Of a DNA stretch of 64,000 nt, positions 44,398 to 53,337 are shown one piece after another. The DNA comes from an uncultured Lachnospiraceae bacterium. Lineage in GTDB: Bacteria; Bacillota; Clostridia; Lachnospirales; Lachnospiraceae. Where the stretch lies: NCBI GenBank assembly GCA_947165275.1, contig CAMUZQ010000004.1, positions 18,951 through 82,950 of the forward strand, in the 5' to 3' direction. The position numbers and the translations under genes are program-made. The notes under the pieces are model-generated. The model saw only the letters and a list, made by a program, of their open reading frames with translations, was not told the DNA's origin and ran no database searches. Position 1 is the first letter of the stretch, and each line of letters starts with the position of its first letter.

Positions 44398-44442
44398 GAA
44401 ATGCGCCAGGGATCCGCGCTATGGCTACGGCCGGAAAAGGGT

Positions 44443-44472
44443 TTGACGAAACGATATTGAAAATATTATAAT
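44443..44472 (+). promoter_or_regulatory. Sigma-A promoter of the tRNA-Ser/tRNA-Leu operon
   Basis: TTGACG and TATAAT are 18 bp apart, 28 bp before the first tRNA base. Confidence 0.75.
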
Positions 44473-44500
44473 ATATGTTTGTGTGAGTAATAACTTGCCA

Positions 44501-44586
44501 GGAGACGTATCGAAGTGGTCATAACGGGGCGCACTCGAAATGCGTTAGCCCTCCGGGGCTCGAGGGTTCGAATCCCTCCGTCTCCG
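44501..44586 (+). tRNA. tRNA-Ser(CGA)
   Basis: The 7-bp acceptor stem pairs GGAGACG with CGTCTCC, the anticodon loop is CTCGAAA (anticodon CGA, codon UCG), a long variable arm is present as required for tRNA-Ser, and the T arm is GAGGG-TTCGAAT-CCCTC. The discriminator is G. CCA is not encoded. Confidence 0.96.
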
Positions 44587-44596
44587 CTTCCGATAT

Positions 44597-44682
44597 GCCG
44601 GTGTGGCGGAACTGGCAGACGCCCGGGACTTAAAATCCCGTGGGTAGTAATACCCGTACCGGTTCGATTCCGGTTACCGGCA
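44597..44682 (+). tRNA. tRNA-Leu(UAA)
   Basis: The acceptor pairs GCCGGTG with TACCGGC, the anticodon loop is CTTAAAA (anticodon UAA), the variable arm is long (GGGTAGTAATACCC) and the T loop is TTCGATT. The discriminator is A and CCA is not encoded. It lies 10 bp after tRNA-Ser and is co-transcribed. Confidence 0.96.
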
Positions 44683-44692
44683 TTAAATGAGG

Positions 44693-44735
44693 ACGGCTGT
44701 AAGCGTGGATGTGATCCGGGTTTACAGCCGTTTTT
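44693..44735 (+). terminator. Terminator of the tRNA operon
   Basis: Arms ACGGCTGTAA / TTACAGCCGT enclose a 19-nt loop and are followed by TTTTA. Confidence 0.85.
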
Positions 44736-44844
44736 ATCTGACAAAGACACTCATTTTGGATAAAGAATCTGTAACATCTTTAATACATAATATGTTATGA
44801 TAAGAGTACTTGTTGGTTTCAGATTCAGAAAGAGGTCTTACGTT

Positions 44845-45900
44845 ATGAAAATCAATTATGCAGAAAACAGAAGCGGAAACTTGCAGGAGGCCCTGAAGGG
44901 TATAAGATCTCCTCAGCTTATCATAATGATGTCAAACGCCGATCAGTTTGATACTCACGTCGCACAGTTGGAGGAGCTTATGCCGGGTGTTCCCAGTATA
45001 GGATGTATAGCAATGTCCTATTGTAAAAATGTACTGGAAAAGGGCGTCAGCATTACTGCATTTACCGAGGGGGTAACCGTGGCTGCCAATGTCATTGAGG
45101 ATGCCTCTACCATGCCGGTAAAATATATAGAGAGGTTTGAGAAGGATGCAGCTTCAGTCAAACCCGGCAATTCAAATACCGCTGTGATCGATTTTTGCTC
45201 AGGCAATGATGCCGTGGTCCTGTCTACAATAAACAGCGTATTGCAAAGACATCACATCGAGCTTATGGGCGGTACCGGCGATGCCGGAAAGGTATCCTGC
45301 AACGGAAGGGTTTATTCTGACGCCATGGTGTATGCCATCATAAAGAATAATTCCGGCAGGGTCAAAGCATATAAGGAAAACATATATACCCCCCGGAAGG
45401 GTGTAAGGCTTCTGGCGTCGAAGACTGACAAGTCCAGATATTATATAGGAGAGCTTAACGGTCAGCCTGCAAAAAGGGTTTATATGGATCTTACCGGTGT
45501 GTCCGAGTCAGGTGTGGCAGACCAGACATTTGAGAATCCTCTGGGCAAGATGATAGGCGACGATATCTGCATCATCTCCCTCAAGAGCGTGGAGGGCAAC
45601 GGTCTGTGCTGTTACCGTCAGGTAAATGATTCCGATATTCTCACTATCCTGGACAGCAGGGATATATCGGAAATAGTCTCAGAAACAATAACCCAGATAA
45701 GGAGCGATTTCAACAGAATTTCCGCTGTCTTTTCCGTAAACTGCTTCTTCAGATATCTGGTCATGCAGAATCAGGGCATAGTATCAGATTATCTGAATCA
45801 GATGAGCTCTCTGGGAAGCCACTGCGGCTTCATAGGCTATGGCGAGCATTTTAACGGTCAGTTCATCAATCAGACCATGACCTGTATCGTATTTGAGTGA
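44845..45900 (+). CDS. FIST-domain sensory protein
   Basis: A 351-residue protein with a FIST N domain (about 1-190; [42 protein letters not shown]) and a FIST C domain (about 200-345; ending [21 protein letters not shown]). FIST domains are intracellular small-ligand sensors found with kinases, cyclases and chemoreceptors. Here no output domain is attached; the next gene, 16 bp on, is a soluble chemoreceptor signalling protein, so the two probably act as a split receptor. The ATG at 44845 is chosen because AGAGG precedes it and the family begins there. Confidence 0.88.
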   Translation: MKINYAENRSGNLQEALKGIRSPQLIIMMSNADQFDTHVAQLEELMPGVPSIGCIAMSYCKNVLEKGVSITAFTEGVTVAANVIEDASTMPVKYIERFEKDAASVKPGNSNTAVIDFCSGNDAVVLSTINSVLQRHHIELMGGTGDAGKVSCNGRVYSDAMVYAIIKNNSGRVKAYKENIYTPRKGVRLLASKTDKSRYYIGELNGQPAKRVYMDLTGVSESGVADQTFENPLGKMIGDDICIISLKSVEGNGLCCYRQVNDSDILTILDSRDISEIVSETITQIRSDFNRISAVFSVNCFFRYLVMQNQGIVSDYLNQMSSLGSHCGFIGYGEHFNGQFINQTMTCIVFE

Positions 45901-45916
45901 AGGGAGGTATCAGATT

Positions 45917-46855
45917 ATGTTTGGAATGAAAAAGAAAGAGGTCAGCACCGTAGAGGCCGTAAAAACCGAGAAGGCACCGGATAATTCACATGCGGTAAAA
46001 TATATAGCCGATAATGTGATGAAGTATCAGAAGGCCCTTGTTACAAACGAGGTGGACTCCCTCTCTGCCATCCATGATGTAGAGGATACCTTCAGTGAGA
46101 TAATGCAAAAGGATGACGAACTGAAATCCGAGCTTCTGAATTTTGAGGATGTTTTCGCCAACGTCTCAGACAGTGCAGGTAAATTTGAAAATGTGCGTAC
46201 AGATATTCTCAGCTCCGTGGAGCAGGCACAGACAAAGATGCGCGATCTCAAGGAGAATTCCGCTTCAGTCAAGAATGAATTCACACAGATGCAAAAGGAA
46301 TTTGAGATATTCAGGGATTCTGTAAGCGAGATATCAGAATACATGAAACAGATAGTGGGGATCGCATCCCAGACCAATCTGCTTGCTTTAAACGCCTCTA
46401 TCGAGGCAGCCAGGGCCGGTGATGCAGGACGAGGCTTTGCGGTGGTTGCCGAGGAAGTAAAAAAGCTCGCTGATGAGATACGCATCCTCACGGAGGAAGT
46501 CAATAAATCTCTTGCCAATGTAGACAAAGAAAGCGCCAGCCTCAGCGAAAGGATGTCCGAATCCGTAAACGCTCTCGACAGGAGTATCGAGGAGACTGAT
46601 GAGTCCTATTCTTCCTTTGATGACATAGTAGCAACCGCTAACGGAACCGATGCCGTCCAGCAGGAGATATCGGATGCAGCCGAAACTGCCGCCACAGAGC
46701 TGAAAAAGCTGGAAAATGACTTTGACAGCCTGAACAGTCAGTATGATATCCTGCTTGGCAAGCTCGAAAAGGTAAATGACCTGGGTACCACAAAGAGCGG
46801 CATATTTGAGAGGATGGATGACCTTCTTTCACAGATCGCGCCTCTTATGAAATAA
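45917..46855 (+). CDS. Soluble methyl-accepting chemotaxis protein signalling domain
   Basis: A 312-residue cytoplasmic protein, all helical, without transmembrane or HAMP segments. The chemoreceptor hairpin tip is intact ([18 protein letters not shown], then [15 protein letters not shown]) and would bind CheA and CheW. An N-terminal coiled coil of about 150 residues has no ligand-binding domain. AGGGAGG lies 8 nt before the ATG at 45917. Being directly after the FIST gene, it is probably driven by FIST in trans. No che genes are nearby. Confidence 0.88.
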   Translation: MFGMKKKEVSTVEAVKTEKAPDNSHAVKYIADNVMKYQKALVTNEVDSLSAIHDVEDTFSEIMQKDDELKSELLNFEDVFANVSDSAGKFENVRTDILSSVEQAQTKMRDLKENSASVKNEFTQMQKEFEIFRDSVSEISEYMKQIVGIASQTNLLALNASIEAARAGDAGRGFAVVAEEVKKLADEIRILTEEVNKSLANVDKESASLSERMSESVNALDRSIEETDESYSSFDDIVATANGTDAVQQEISDAAETAATELKKLENDFDSLNSQYDILLGKLEKVNDLGTTKSGIFERMDDLLSQIAPLMK

Positions 46856-46877
46856 AAACGACTTTACAGGAGTACAT

Positions 46878-47654
46878 ATGGCAGAAGAAAAACGCTTTGC
46901 GGTTCTCATAGATATCGAGAATATCGCGCCCAAATACATCGAGCTTATAATAAACGAAGCCAGCAGCTACGGAAATATCACAATAAAACGTGCATATGGG
47001 GACTGGACAAGGCAAAGCTCAAGCACCTGGAGAGGCAAGCTGCTGGATTACTCGATAATCCCCATGCAGCAGTTTAATAATACCTTCGGTAAGAATTCTT
47101 CAGATTCGGCCCTGATCATCGATGCGATGAATATACTGTACCGCAGCAATGTGGACGGGTTCATCCTGGTCTCAAGCGATTCTGATTTTACAAGGCTTGC
47201 GGCTACGCTTAAGGAAGAGGGAAAGATCGTGGTAGGGATGGGAGAATCAAAGACTCCCGTAGCGCTCAGGAATGCCTGTGATTATTTTAAGGTCCTGGAT
47301 CTTTTATACAAAGAGGCAAATAAAACGCAGGGCGGCAAAAAAAATCAGAAAAAGAAATCCGCCGTATCAAAGAATAAACAGAAAAAGGATGATACGGTGG
47401 AGAATACAGATTCCGGAGCAGAGGCATCGACCGATCTGGATACCATAGAGCGGGCAATAATATCCATAATAGAGCGAAATGGTGATGAGGACAACGGGAT
47501 GTACATAGGGACTCTGGGCAACTCGCTGATCCGCAGGTATCCTGATTTTGATACGAGAAATTACGGAGCAGGTAAACTGTCCAAGTTTCTGGAGCAGTTT
47601 GACAGCCTTCAGCTGACAAAAGACGGTGATTCCACTTATGTGAAATTACTGTAA
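46878..47654 (+). CDS. NYN-domain ribonuclease-like protein with C-terminal OST-HTH/LOTUS domain
   Basis: The 258-residue protein has an N-terminal NYN/PIN-like domain (about 5-145) with the acidic metal residues in VLIDIENI, SDSALIIDAMN and LVSSDSDFT. A Lys-rich linker (about 152-180) joins it to a LOTUS/OST-HTH domain (about 185-258; IGTLGNSLIRRYPDFD). NYN domains cut structured RNA and LOTUS domains bind RNA (including G-quadruplexes) or helicases. This is the layout of bacterial relatives of eukaryotic limkain and MARF1. The RNA target is unknown. It has a CAGGAG site and sits 22 bp after the chemoreceptor gene, perhaps co-transcribed. Confidence 0.87.
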   Translation: MAEEKRFAVLIDIENIAPKYIELIINEASSYGNITIKRAYGDWTRQSSSTWRGKLLDYSIIPMQQFNNTFGKNSSDSALIIDAMNILYRSNVDGFILVSSDSDFTRLAATLKEEGKIVVGMGESKTPVALRNACDYFKVLDLLYKEANKTQGGKKNQKKKSAVSKNKQKKDDTVENTDSGAEASTDLDTIERAIISIIERNGDEDNGMYIGTLGNSLIRRYPDFDTRNYGAGKLSKFLEQFDSLQLTKDGDSTYVKLL

Positions 47655-47687
47655 AATGAAAGCATAAAGAAAACGAGGAGCAGATAA

Positions 47688-49808
47688 TTGCAGACCTATG
47701 ATTGGATCTCGGGTCTTTCCGAGACAGAGATGAAGAGATTGTACATGCTGACTATGAGACCTACCCTGCATACAAGGGCTTTGTTCTCGGACGTCACGGA
47801 GGATTATGTATCACCGCTTGAGCCGGAGCCTTATTCCATTGTCCGGATCAGGTTTCGGACAGGGCGAAACAATGCAACACATGTTTTTCTCTGTATCGAC
47901 GGAGAGAAGCATCTAATGGACAAGATAAGGTCTGTCGGGGTATTTGATTTTTATGAGACAGAGATCGAGCTTGATAATGTCCCTGTCAGATGGCATTTTC
48001 AGGTGGAAAGCGGCAGGCAGATGGCCTTCTTTGACAGGCGCGGTGTAGCAAGGAACGAGCAGGAATATTATGATTTCAGACTGATACCGGGGTTTAAGGA
48101 GCCTGAATGGGCAAAGAACTGCGTAATGTACCAGATATATGTGGACCGCTTCCGAAACGGCGATCCGACTAATGACGTGCTGGATCATGAATATAATTAT
48201 ATTGCCCAGCATTCGCAGAAGGCAAAGAGCTGGGATGAAATCCCCTACAATATGGACGTAGGTCATTTCTACGGGGGAGATCTCGCCGGGGTCATGGAAA
48301 AGCTCCCCTACCTTAAAAGCCTGGGCATAGACTGCATCTACTTTAATCCTCTTTTTGTCTCACCTTCAAATCATGGATATGATATACAGGATTACGATTA
48401 TATCGACCCGCATATCGGAAAGATCATCTCTGATTACGGCATGCTCCTGCCGGAGGGAGAGCATGATAATAAAAAAGCGACCCGCTATATAAACCGTGTT
48501 ACGAACAAGGCAAATCTGGAAGCGTCGAACCGGCTTTTTGCCGAGCTGGTGTCAAAGTGTCATGAAATGGGCATCAGGGTCATAATAGACGGAGTATTCA
48601 ATCACTGCGGATCCTTCAACAAGTGGCTCGATAAAGAGAGGATCTATGAGGGTCAGGAGGGGTATGACGACGGCGCCTATGTATCAAAAGACAGTCCATA
48701 CCACAGCTTTTTCAGATTTCATAACAGTTCAGATATGGAGTGGCCCTACAATAATACCTATGACGGGTGGTGGGGACATGATACCCTGCCTAAGCTGAAT
48801 TATGAGAATTCACAGCAATTGCAGGATTATGTGCTCCGTATAGCGGCCAAATGGGTTTCACCACCATATAACTGTGACGGCTGGAGGCTGGATGTAGCGG
48901 CGGATCTGGGACATTCGGAGGATTTCAATCATGAATTCTGGAGGAGGTTCAGAAAAGCCGTCAAGCAGGCAAACCCTGATGCGATAATACTTGCAGAGCA
49001 TTACGGAGAACCCACAGCATGGCTTCAGGGCAATGAATGGGACTCGGTAATGAATTATGATGCCTTCATGGAGCCTGTTACATGGTTCCTTACGGGTGAA
49101 GAGAAGCATTCGGATGATTTCAGACCCAATATGCTGGGCAATACCGATGCTTTCTGGGCTGCAATGACAAATAATTATATGAATTTTACAGAGCCGTCAA
49201 TATCGGTGGCAATGAACGAGCTGTCAAACCATGATCACAGCAGATTTCTGACAAGAACGAATCATATGGTCGGACGTGCTTCAAGCCTTGGTCCGCAGGC
49301 AGCATCATTTAACATAGACAAATCGGTCTTTCGGGAAGCTGTTTTGATCCAGTTTACCTGGCCCGGAAATCCCACGATCTATTACGGAGATGAGGCAGGC
49401 GTGGTAGGATTTACGGATCCCGATAACCGCAGGACTTACCCCTGGGGAGAGGAGGACAATGAACTCATTGACTTTCACAGGGCCCTGATCAGGATAAGGA
49501 GGGAAAACAAGGAGCTCCGTATCGGTTCGGTCATGAAGCTTGTAAGCGATTATGCCTATCTTTCCTATGCCAGGGTCACGCTTGGAGGGGTATCCATAAT
49601 AGCAGTAAATAATAATGACAGGACAGTAGAAAAGGCAATGTCTGTCTGGGAAACAGGACTTCCGAGAACCTGCTGGGTGAAAAGACTGATACAGACCGAT
49701 CAGAGAGGCTTCACTACCGAGCCGATGGAGATAGATGTCGTCGCAGGCAGACTTCACATCGAGCTTCCTCCCCACAGTGCCATAGTCCTTCATGGTGAGA
49801 TAGCCTGA
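47688..49808 (+). CDS. GH13 neopullulanase/cyclomaltodextrinase-like alpha-amylase
   Basis: The 706-residue enzyme has an N-terminal beta-sandwich of the CBM34 type (about 15-125), then the GH13 barrel. Conserved regions are DGVFNHCG, DGWRLDVAADL (nucleophile Asp), ILAEHYGE (acid/base Glu) and LSNHDHSRF (transition-state Asp). A C-terminal beta domain ends the chain. There is no signal peptide, so it degrades imported maltodextrins, cyclodextrins or pullulan fragments in the cytoplasm, as GH13_20 enzymes do. The start is TTG at 47688, with GAGGAG about 8 nt upstream. Confidence 0.9.
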   Translation: MQTYDWISGLSETEMKRLYMLTMRPTLHTRALFSDVTEDYVSPLEPEPYSIVRIRFRTGRNNATHVFLCIDGEKHLMDKIRSVGVFDFYETEIELDNVPVRWHFQVESGRQMAFFDRRGVARNEQEYYDFRLIPGFKEPEWAKNCVMYQIYVDRFRNGDPTNDVLDHEYNYIAQHSQKAKSWDEIPYNMDVGHFYGGDLAGVMEKLPYLKSLGIDCIYFNPLFVSPSNHGYDIQDYDYIDPHIGKIISDYGMLLPEGEHDNKKATRYINRVTNKANLEASNRLFAELVSKCHEMGIRVIIDGVFNHCGSFNKWLDKERIYEGQEGYDDGAYVSKDSPYHSFFRFHNSSDMEWPYNNTYDGWWGHDTLPKLNYENSQQLQDYVLRIAAKWVSPPYNCDGWRLDVAADLGHSEDFNHEFWRRFRKAVKQANPDAIILAEHYGEPTAWLQGNEWDSVMNYDAFMEPVTWFLTGEEKHSDDFRPNMLGNTDAFWAAMTNNYMNFTEPSISVAMNELSNHDHSRFLTRTNHMVGRASSLGPQAASFNIDKSVFREAVLIQFTWPGNPTIYYGDEAGVVGFTDPDNRRTYPWGEEDNELIDFHRALIRIRRENKELRIGSVMKLVSDYAYLSYARVTLGGVSIIAVNNNDRTVEKAMSVWETGLPRTCWVKRLIQTDQRGFTTEPMEIDVVAGRLHIELPPHSAIVLHGEIA

Positions 49809-49849
49809 GGTCAGTGTATTCAGTAAAATTATGCGGCAGTCGGATTTTA

Positions 49850-49858
49850 TGATATAAT
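49850..49858 (+). promoter_or_regulatory. Extended -10 promoter of the rubrerythrin gene
   Basis: TGATATAAT is a consensus extended -10 (TGn-TATAAT); no good -35 is visible. The leader is about 40 nt. Confidence 0.6.
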
Positions 49859-49904
49859 CTCCTTATGTATTTTTAGCAGTATTTTATTGAAAGGAGAAAT
49901 GAGT

Positions 49905-50444
49905 ATGAAGTGGGTATGTCAGGTTTGTGGATATGTAGCAGAGGGCGATAACCCGCCGTCAGAGTGTCCTGTATGTCACGCACCGGCTGAGAAGTTTACA
50001 AAGCAGGGCGGAGATAAGGTATGGGCCGCTGAGCATGTGGTAGGAGTTGCCAGTGATGCTCCGGAGGATATAAAGAACGGTCTTCGCGATATGTTTAACG
50101 GCGAGTGCACAGAGGTAGGCATGTATCTTGCAATGGCACGCGTAGCCATACGCGAGGGCTATCCCGAGATCGGAGCCTTCTATGAGAAGGCAGCCTGGGA
50201 AGAGGCTGAGCATGCAGCTCATTTTGCAGAGCTTCTCGGTGAGGTCATAACAGATTCCACAAAGAAGAACCTTGAGCTCCGCGCAGAGGCTGAGTATGGC
50301 GCTACACAGGGCAGATTTGATCTTGCAAAGAAGGCAAAGGAATTAAATCTCGATGCCATCCATGATGCTGTTCATGAGATAGGACGTGATGAGGCCAGAC
50401 ACGGCAAGGGCTTCCAGGGTCTGCTTGACAGGTATTTTAAGTAA
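49905..50444 (+). CDS. Reverse rubrerythrin (peroxide reductase)
   Basis: The 179-residue protein has the rubredoxin centre first (CQVCGY ... CPVCHAP, two C-x2-C pairs) and the di-iron four-helix bundle after it (ECTEVGMYL, EEAEHAAHF, HEIGRDEARHG carrying Glu/His ligands). This domain order is the "reverse" form of Clostridia, which reduces hydrogen peroxide and oxygen with electrons from NADH-linked partners. Codon use suggests strong expression. The start at 49905 is preferred over ATGs at 49887 and 49899 because AAAGGAG lies 8 nt upstream of it. Confidence 0.93.
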   Translation: MKWVCQVCGYVAEGDNPPSECPVCHAPAEKFTKQGGDKVWAAEHVVGVASDAPEDIKNGLRDMFNGECTEVGMYLAMARVAIREGYPEIGAFYEKAAWEEAEHAAHFAELLGEVITDSTKKNLELRAEAEYGATQGRFDLAKKAKELNLDAIHDAVHEIGRDEARHGKGFQGLLDRYFK

Positions 50445-50481
50445 ATCCTGGCAGATAGCGATATTGTCATAGACAGTATAA

Positions 50482-50520
50482 AGGGCTGTGCATCGAAATG
50501 GTGCGACAGCCCTGTTTTAT
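50482..50520. terminator. Terminator between rubrerythrin and the histidine kinase
   Basis: AGGGCTGT-GCA / TGC-GACAGCCCT stem followed by TTTTAT on the plus strand. It overlaps the last codon region of the convergent kinase gene. Confidence 0.8.
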
Positions 50521-51932
50521 TCATCAGCAGCTTTTTTGGATTTTGCCAGGGTAAATATGAATTCAGATCCGACGCCTTCGGTTGAGATAACATTTATGTT
50601 TTGATTATGCGCCTGGATGATCTCTTTTGTAATGGCAAGTCCAAGTCCGGTTCCCTTCTTGTCCTTCCCTCTGGAAAGATCGGTTTTGTAGAAGCGGTCA
50701 AATACCAGCTTTTGCGCATCATCAGGTATCCCTATCCCGGAGTCCTTTACGGATACAAAAACCTTTTCGTTTTTCTCAGTAGTCTCTATTTTTATGATCG
50801 AATTTCTATGGGAGAATTTGATGGCATTATCCACCAGATTGGCTATAACCTGCTGTATCTTTCCCATATCGGCGGAAACATATAAATGCTCCCCGGACAG
50901 TATCAGCTCTATAGAGATCTTCTTTTCCCGGCACAGAACATCAAAGGTTTCACAGATCTGGCGTATGGCGGAATTGATGTCAAAGTCGGTTATGGTAAGA
51001 ACTATGCCCATTGTGTTAAGTGAATTGAGTTCCAGGAGACCGTTTGTAAGCTTTGTCAGACGGTCGGTCTCATTCAGCACGACATTCAGATATTTTTCAT
51101 GAAGCTCAGGCGGGATCGTACCGTCGAGCATAGCATTAAGATAGCCTCTGATCGACGTAAGAGGAGATCTGAAATCGTGGGAAACGTTGGCTATGAATTT
51201 TTTCTGATTATCTTCCGAGCGGCCGATCTCCGATGCCATGACATGGAGAGTTGCTGCGAGATAGCCGATCTCGTCTCTGCCTTGCACTGACGGATCATAG
51301 TCATAATGTCCTTTTGCATATTCCTCTGCGGCTGTCGTGATCTTTCTTATCGGGATATACACCGCAAAGGTAAAGGCCACAAGCACCAGCAGAGACAGCA
51401 GATACATGAAAAGCATCGTTATATAGGATATATTCATAAGCCGGTCCCGTGAAGCATACAGGTCTGACATTGCCATCTGTATCACCACATAGCCACGGAC
51501 ACTGTAACGGCTTGTTATAGGGTAAAAAACAGAAAGATGATCTTCATTAAAGGTTCCGTAAAAATCACTGACCAGGTAATAAGAGCCTATGGCAGCCGGA
51601 TCGAAATCCTCAAAAACCACCGGTTCCGAAGAACGGCTGTCGAGTATCTGTCTTCCGTTTGAATCTATTATGCGTATCTCGGCGGATATATAGGTGTCGA
51701 TCGCCTTTAACTGCTGGAGAGCATTTTCCCTGGCAGCGGTTCCGTTGTAGATCTCGTTTCCGTAGGTGGTCGCCACGAGTCTGCTCTCGCGATACAGAGA
51801 CTCAGCTCTCGTCCGTGTAAGGTCATGCAGTATCATCCGGCTGTTTACGGTAGATATCATAGTGAAGGATAACAGAAAGAACAGGAAGTAAGCAAAGAGG
51901 AGCTTGAGATAAAGAGTCCTGTGAAGCTTCAT
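50517..51932 (-). CDS. Sensor histidine kinase with HAMP domain
   Basis: The 471-residue kinase has a transmembrane helix at about 10-30, an extracellular domain (about 32-165), a second helix (about 168-190) and HAMP. A HisKA domain follows with the phosphoacceptor in IANVSHDFRSPLTSIRGY, then HATPase (NLVDNAIKFS, KDSGIGIP, GTGLGLAI). It is translated from a start that overlaps the end of the HtrA-like gene by 4 nt, so the two are made together. No regulator is in this operon. The OmpR-type regulator at 55.7 kb, beyond mutS2 on the other strand, is the probable partner. Confidence 0.92.
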   Translation of the reverse strand: MKLHRTLYLKLLFAYFLFFLLSFTMISTVNSRMILHDLTRTRAESLYRESRLVATTYGNEIYNGTAARENALQQLKAIDTYISAEIRIIDSNGRQILDSRSSEPVVFEDFDPAAIGSYYLVSDFYGTFNEDHLSVFYPITSRYSVRGYVVIQMAMSDLYASRDRLMNISYITMLFMYLLSLLVLVAFTFAVYIPIRKITTAAEEYAKGHYDYDPSVQGRDEIGYLAATLHVMASEIGRSEDNQKKFIANVSHDFRSPLTSIRGYLNAMLDGTIPPELHEKYLNVVLNETDRLTKLTNGLLELNSLNTMGIVLTITDFDINSAIRQICETFDVLCREKKISIELILSGEHLYVSADMGKIQQVIANLVDNAIKFSHRNSIIKIETTEKNEKVFVSVKDSGIGIPDDAQKLVFDRFYKTDLSRGKDKKGTGLGLAITKEIIQAHNQNINVISTEGVGSEFIFTLAKSKKAADE

Positions 51933-53278
51933 CGTCCGGAAAGCTCCGCTTCAAAGGTCAATTCCGTGTAATCGCCCCGTGAGAATCTCTTGACAGTTAT
52001 AACAGCATCCACGCCTGAGGAGAACTCTGAAAGAGTATCGGTATAATCCTTATAATCCGATATGTCCTCGGTGCCTATCTTTGTGATCACATCCCCGCTC
52101 TGGATCCCTGCGGCCATCGCCGGAGAATCAGGATCCACATTTATTACATATGCACCTGTAGGTATATCGTATGAATCTGCAGCTTCCTTTGTGACGCTTG
52201 TACCGATGATACCGAGATAGGTGCGTTCCTTTCCGTTGGCCAGATTCTCGATGGTATCTTTCAGATCGGATATGGAATAGGCGGTGATCTTGTTTGCGAG
52301 ATTCCGGTCCTTGCAGGCAGTAGTTATAATACCGAGAACCTGACCGCTGTAATTTATTATCACCCCGGATGCATTATCCGAGCCGCTGATATCCGTGGTC
52401 AGAAGATGTACATTAAAATCACTCATCTCCTGCTCCTGTGTCATGGAGGTGATGAGTCCGTAGGCTTCCGAACCTGATATGCCCAAGGGCGAGCCGATGG
52501 CTATGACAGGGGTTCCTGGAGAGGACTCATAAGCAGATGCCCCCAGATTTGCATAGGTGATCTCATCAAGAGTTTCCTCATTGATATCTGACAGCTCTAT
52601 GCTTATGATCTGAAGACCGGTATCGGGGTCCGTATTCATGACCTGTGCCTGTGTGGAAAACCCGTCTGCGAAGATCACGGAGATCTCCTCGGCATCCTTC
52701 GTAACACTGCTGTCAGCCAGTATCAGCAGCTGTCTGCCGTTATCAGCGACTATCAGACCTGTAGTGGAATGACCGTTTTCATATGGGTTTTCAAACCAGT
52801 CAGTATCTGTGGTAGTCCCTGTCACATTGACAAGAGATCTGCCGGCTGCAGATGCAACATCATGCAGAGCCTTATAAAGCCTGGCATATTTCTCGGGAGT
52901 GATATCGATCTTGTTTGTTATATTATTGATGACTGTCGAAGGGGCGGAAACTGTAGTTTCTGCCGGTTCATTCTCCGATACTGCGGCATCATCAGAGGAA
53001 ACAGTATCGTCTGAGAGGGTATCATCAGGGTCGGGAGATGATACCGGGTCGGAAACAGAGGACTGATCCTCGGGGATATTCTCGGGCTCCGGAAACTCGA
53101 TCTCTCTGATTGCCTTTTTATCATCGGGCTTTATGCGGGCATATACAATGGAAAAAGTGACGGCTGAAACCACGCCGAATATGACGGCGATGAGTACAGT
53201 CATCCCGATCTGTTTAGCCAGTTTCTTTTTATCAACCGGCTTATCCTTGATCTTCTCCTTTATAAAATCAGATGCCAC
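51929..53278 (-). CDS. Membrane-anchored HtrA/DegP-like pseudoprotease with PDZ domain
   Basis: The 449-residue protein has a cytoplasmic Lys-rich start, one transmembrane helix (about 24-47), a long acidic Ser/Asp/Pro linker (about 55-125), a trypsin-like domain (about 130-345) and a C-terminal PDZ domain (about 350-445; GAYVINVDPDSPAMAAGIQSGDVI). The domain order is that of HtrA. All three catalytic positions are changed: the TNxHV histidine region reads LADSSVT, the D-x-x-TDLA aspartate region reads DPDTGLQII, and GNSGG reads DNASG. It should not cleave peptides. Translational coupling to a sensor kinase suggests it senses envelope protein state for the kinase. The GTG start at 53278 follows GGAAGG; the exact start is uncertain. 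Confidence 0.82.
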   Translation of the reverse strand: MASDFIKEKIKDKPVDKKKLAKQIGMTVLIAVIFGVVSAVTFSIVYARIKPDDKKAIREIEFPEPENIPEDQSSVSDPVSSPDPDDTLSDDTVSSDDAAVSENEPAETTVSAPSTVINNITNKIDITPEKYARLYKALHDVASAAGRSLVNVTGTTTDTDWFENPYENGHSTTGLIVADNGRQLLILADSSVTKDAEEISVIFADGFSTQAQVMNTDPDTGLQIISIELSDINEETLDEITYANLGASAYESSPGTPVIAIGSPLGISGSEAYGLITSMTQEQEMSDFNVHLLTTDISGSDNASGVIINYSGQVLGIITTACKDRNLANKITAYSISDLKDTIENLANGKERTYLGIIGTSVTKEAADSYDIPTGAYVINVDPDSPAMAAGIQSGDVITKIGTEDISDYKDYTDTLSEFSSGVDAVITVKRFSRGDYTELTFEAELSGR

Positions 53279-53337
53279 CCCACAAGCCTTCCACTTTCAT
53301 AAGATGATTGTTTAGGATATACTATTATACACCTACC

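Noticed and set aside
44466-44750. ORFs on both strands across the tRNA genes
   Set aside because: The two tRNAs fold completely; the ORFs (including 44515..44763) simply run through them.
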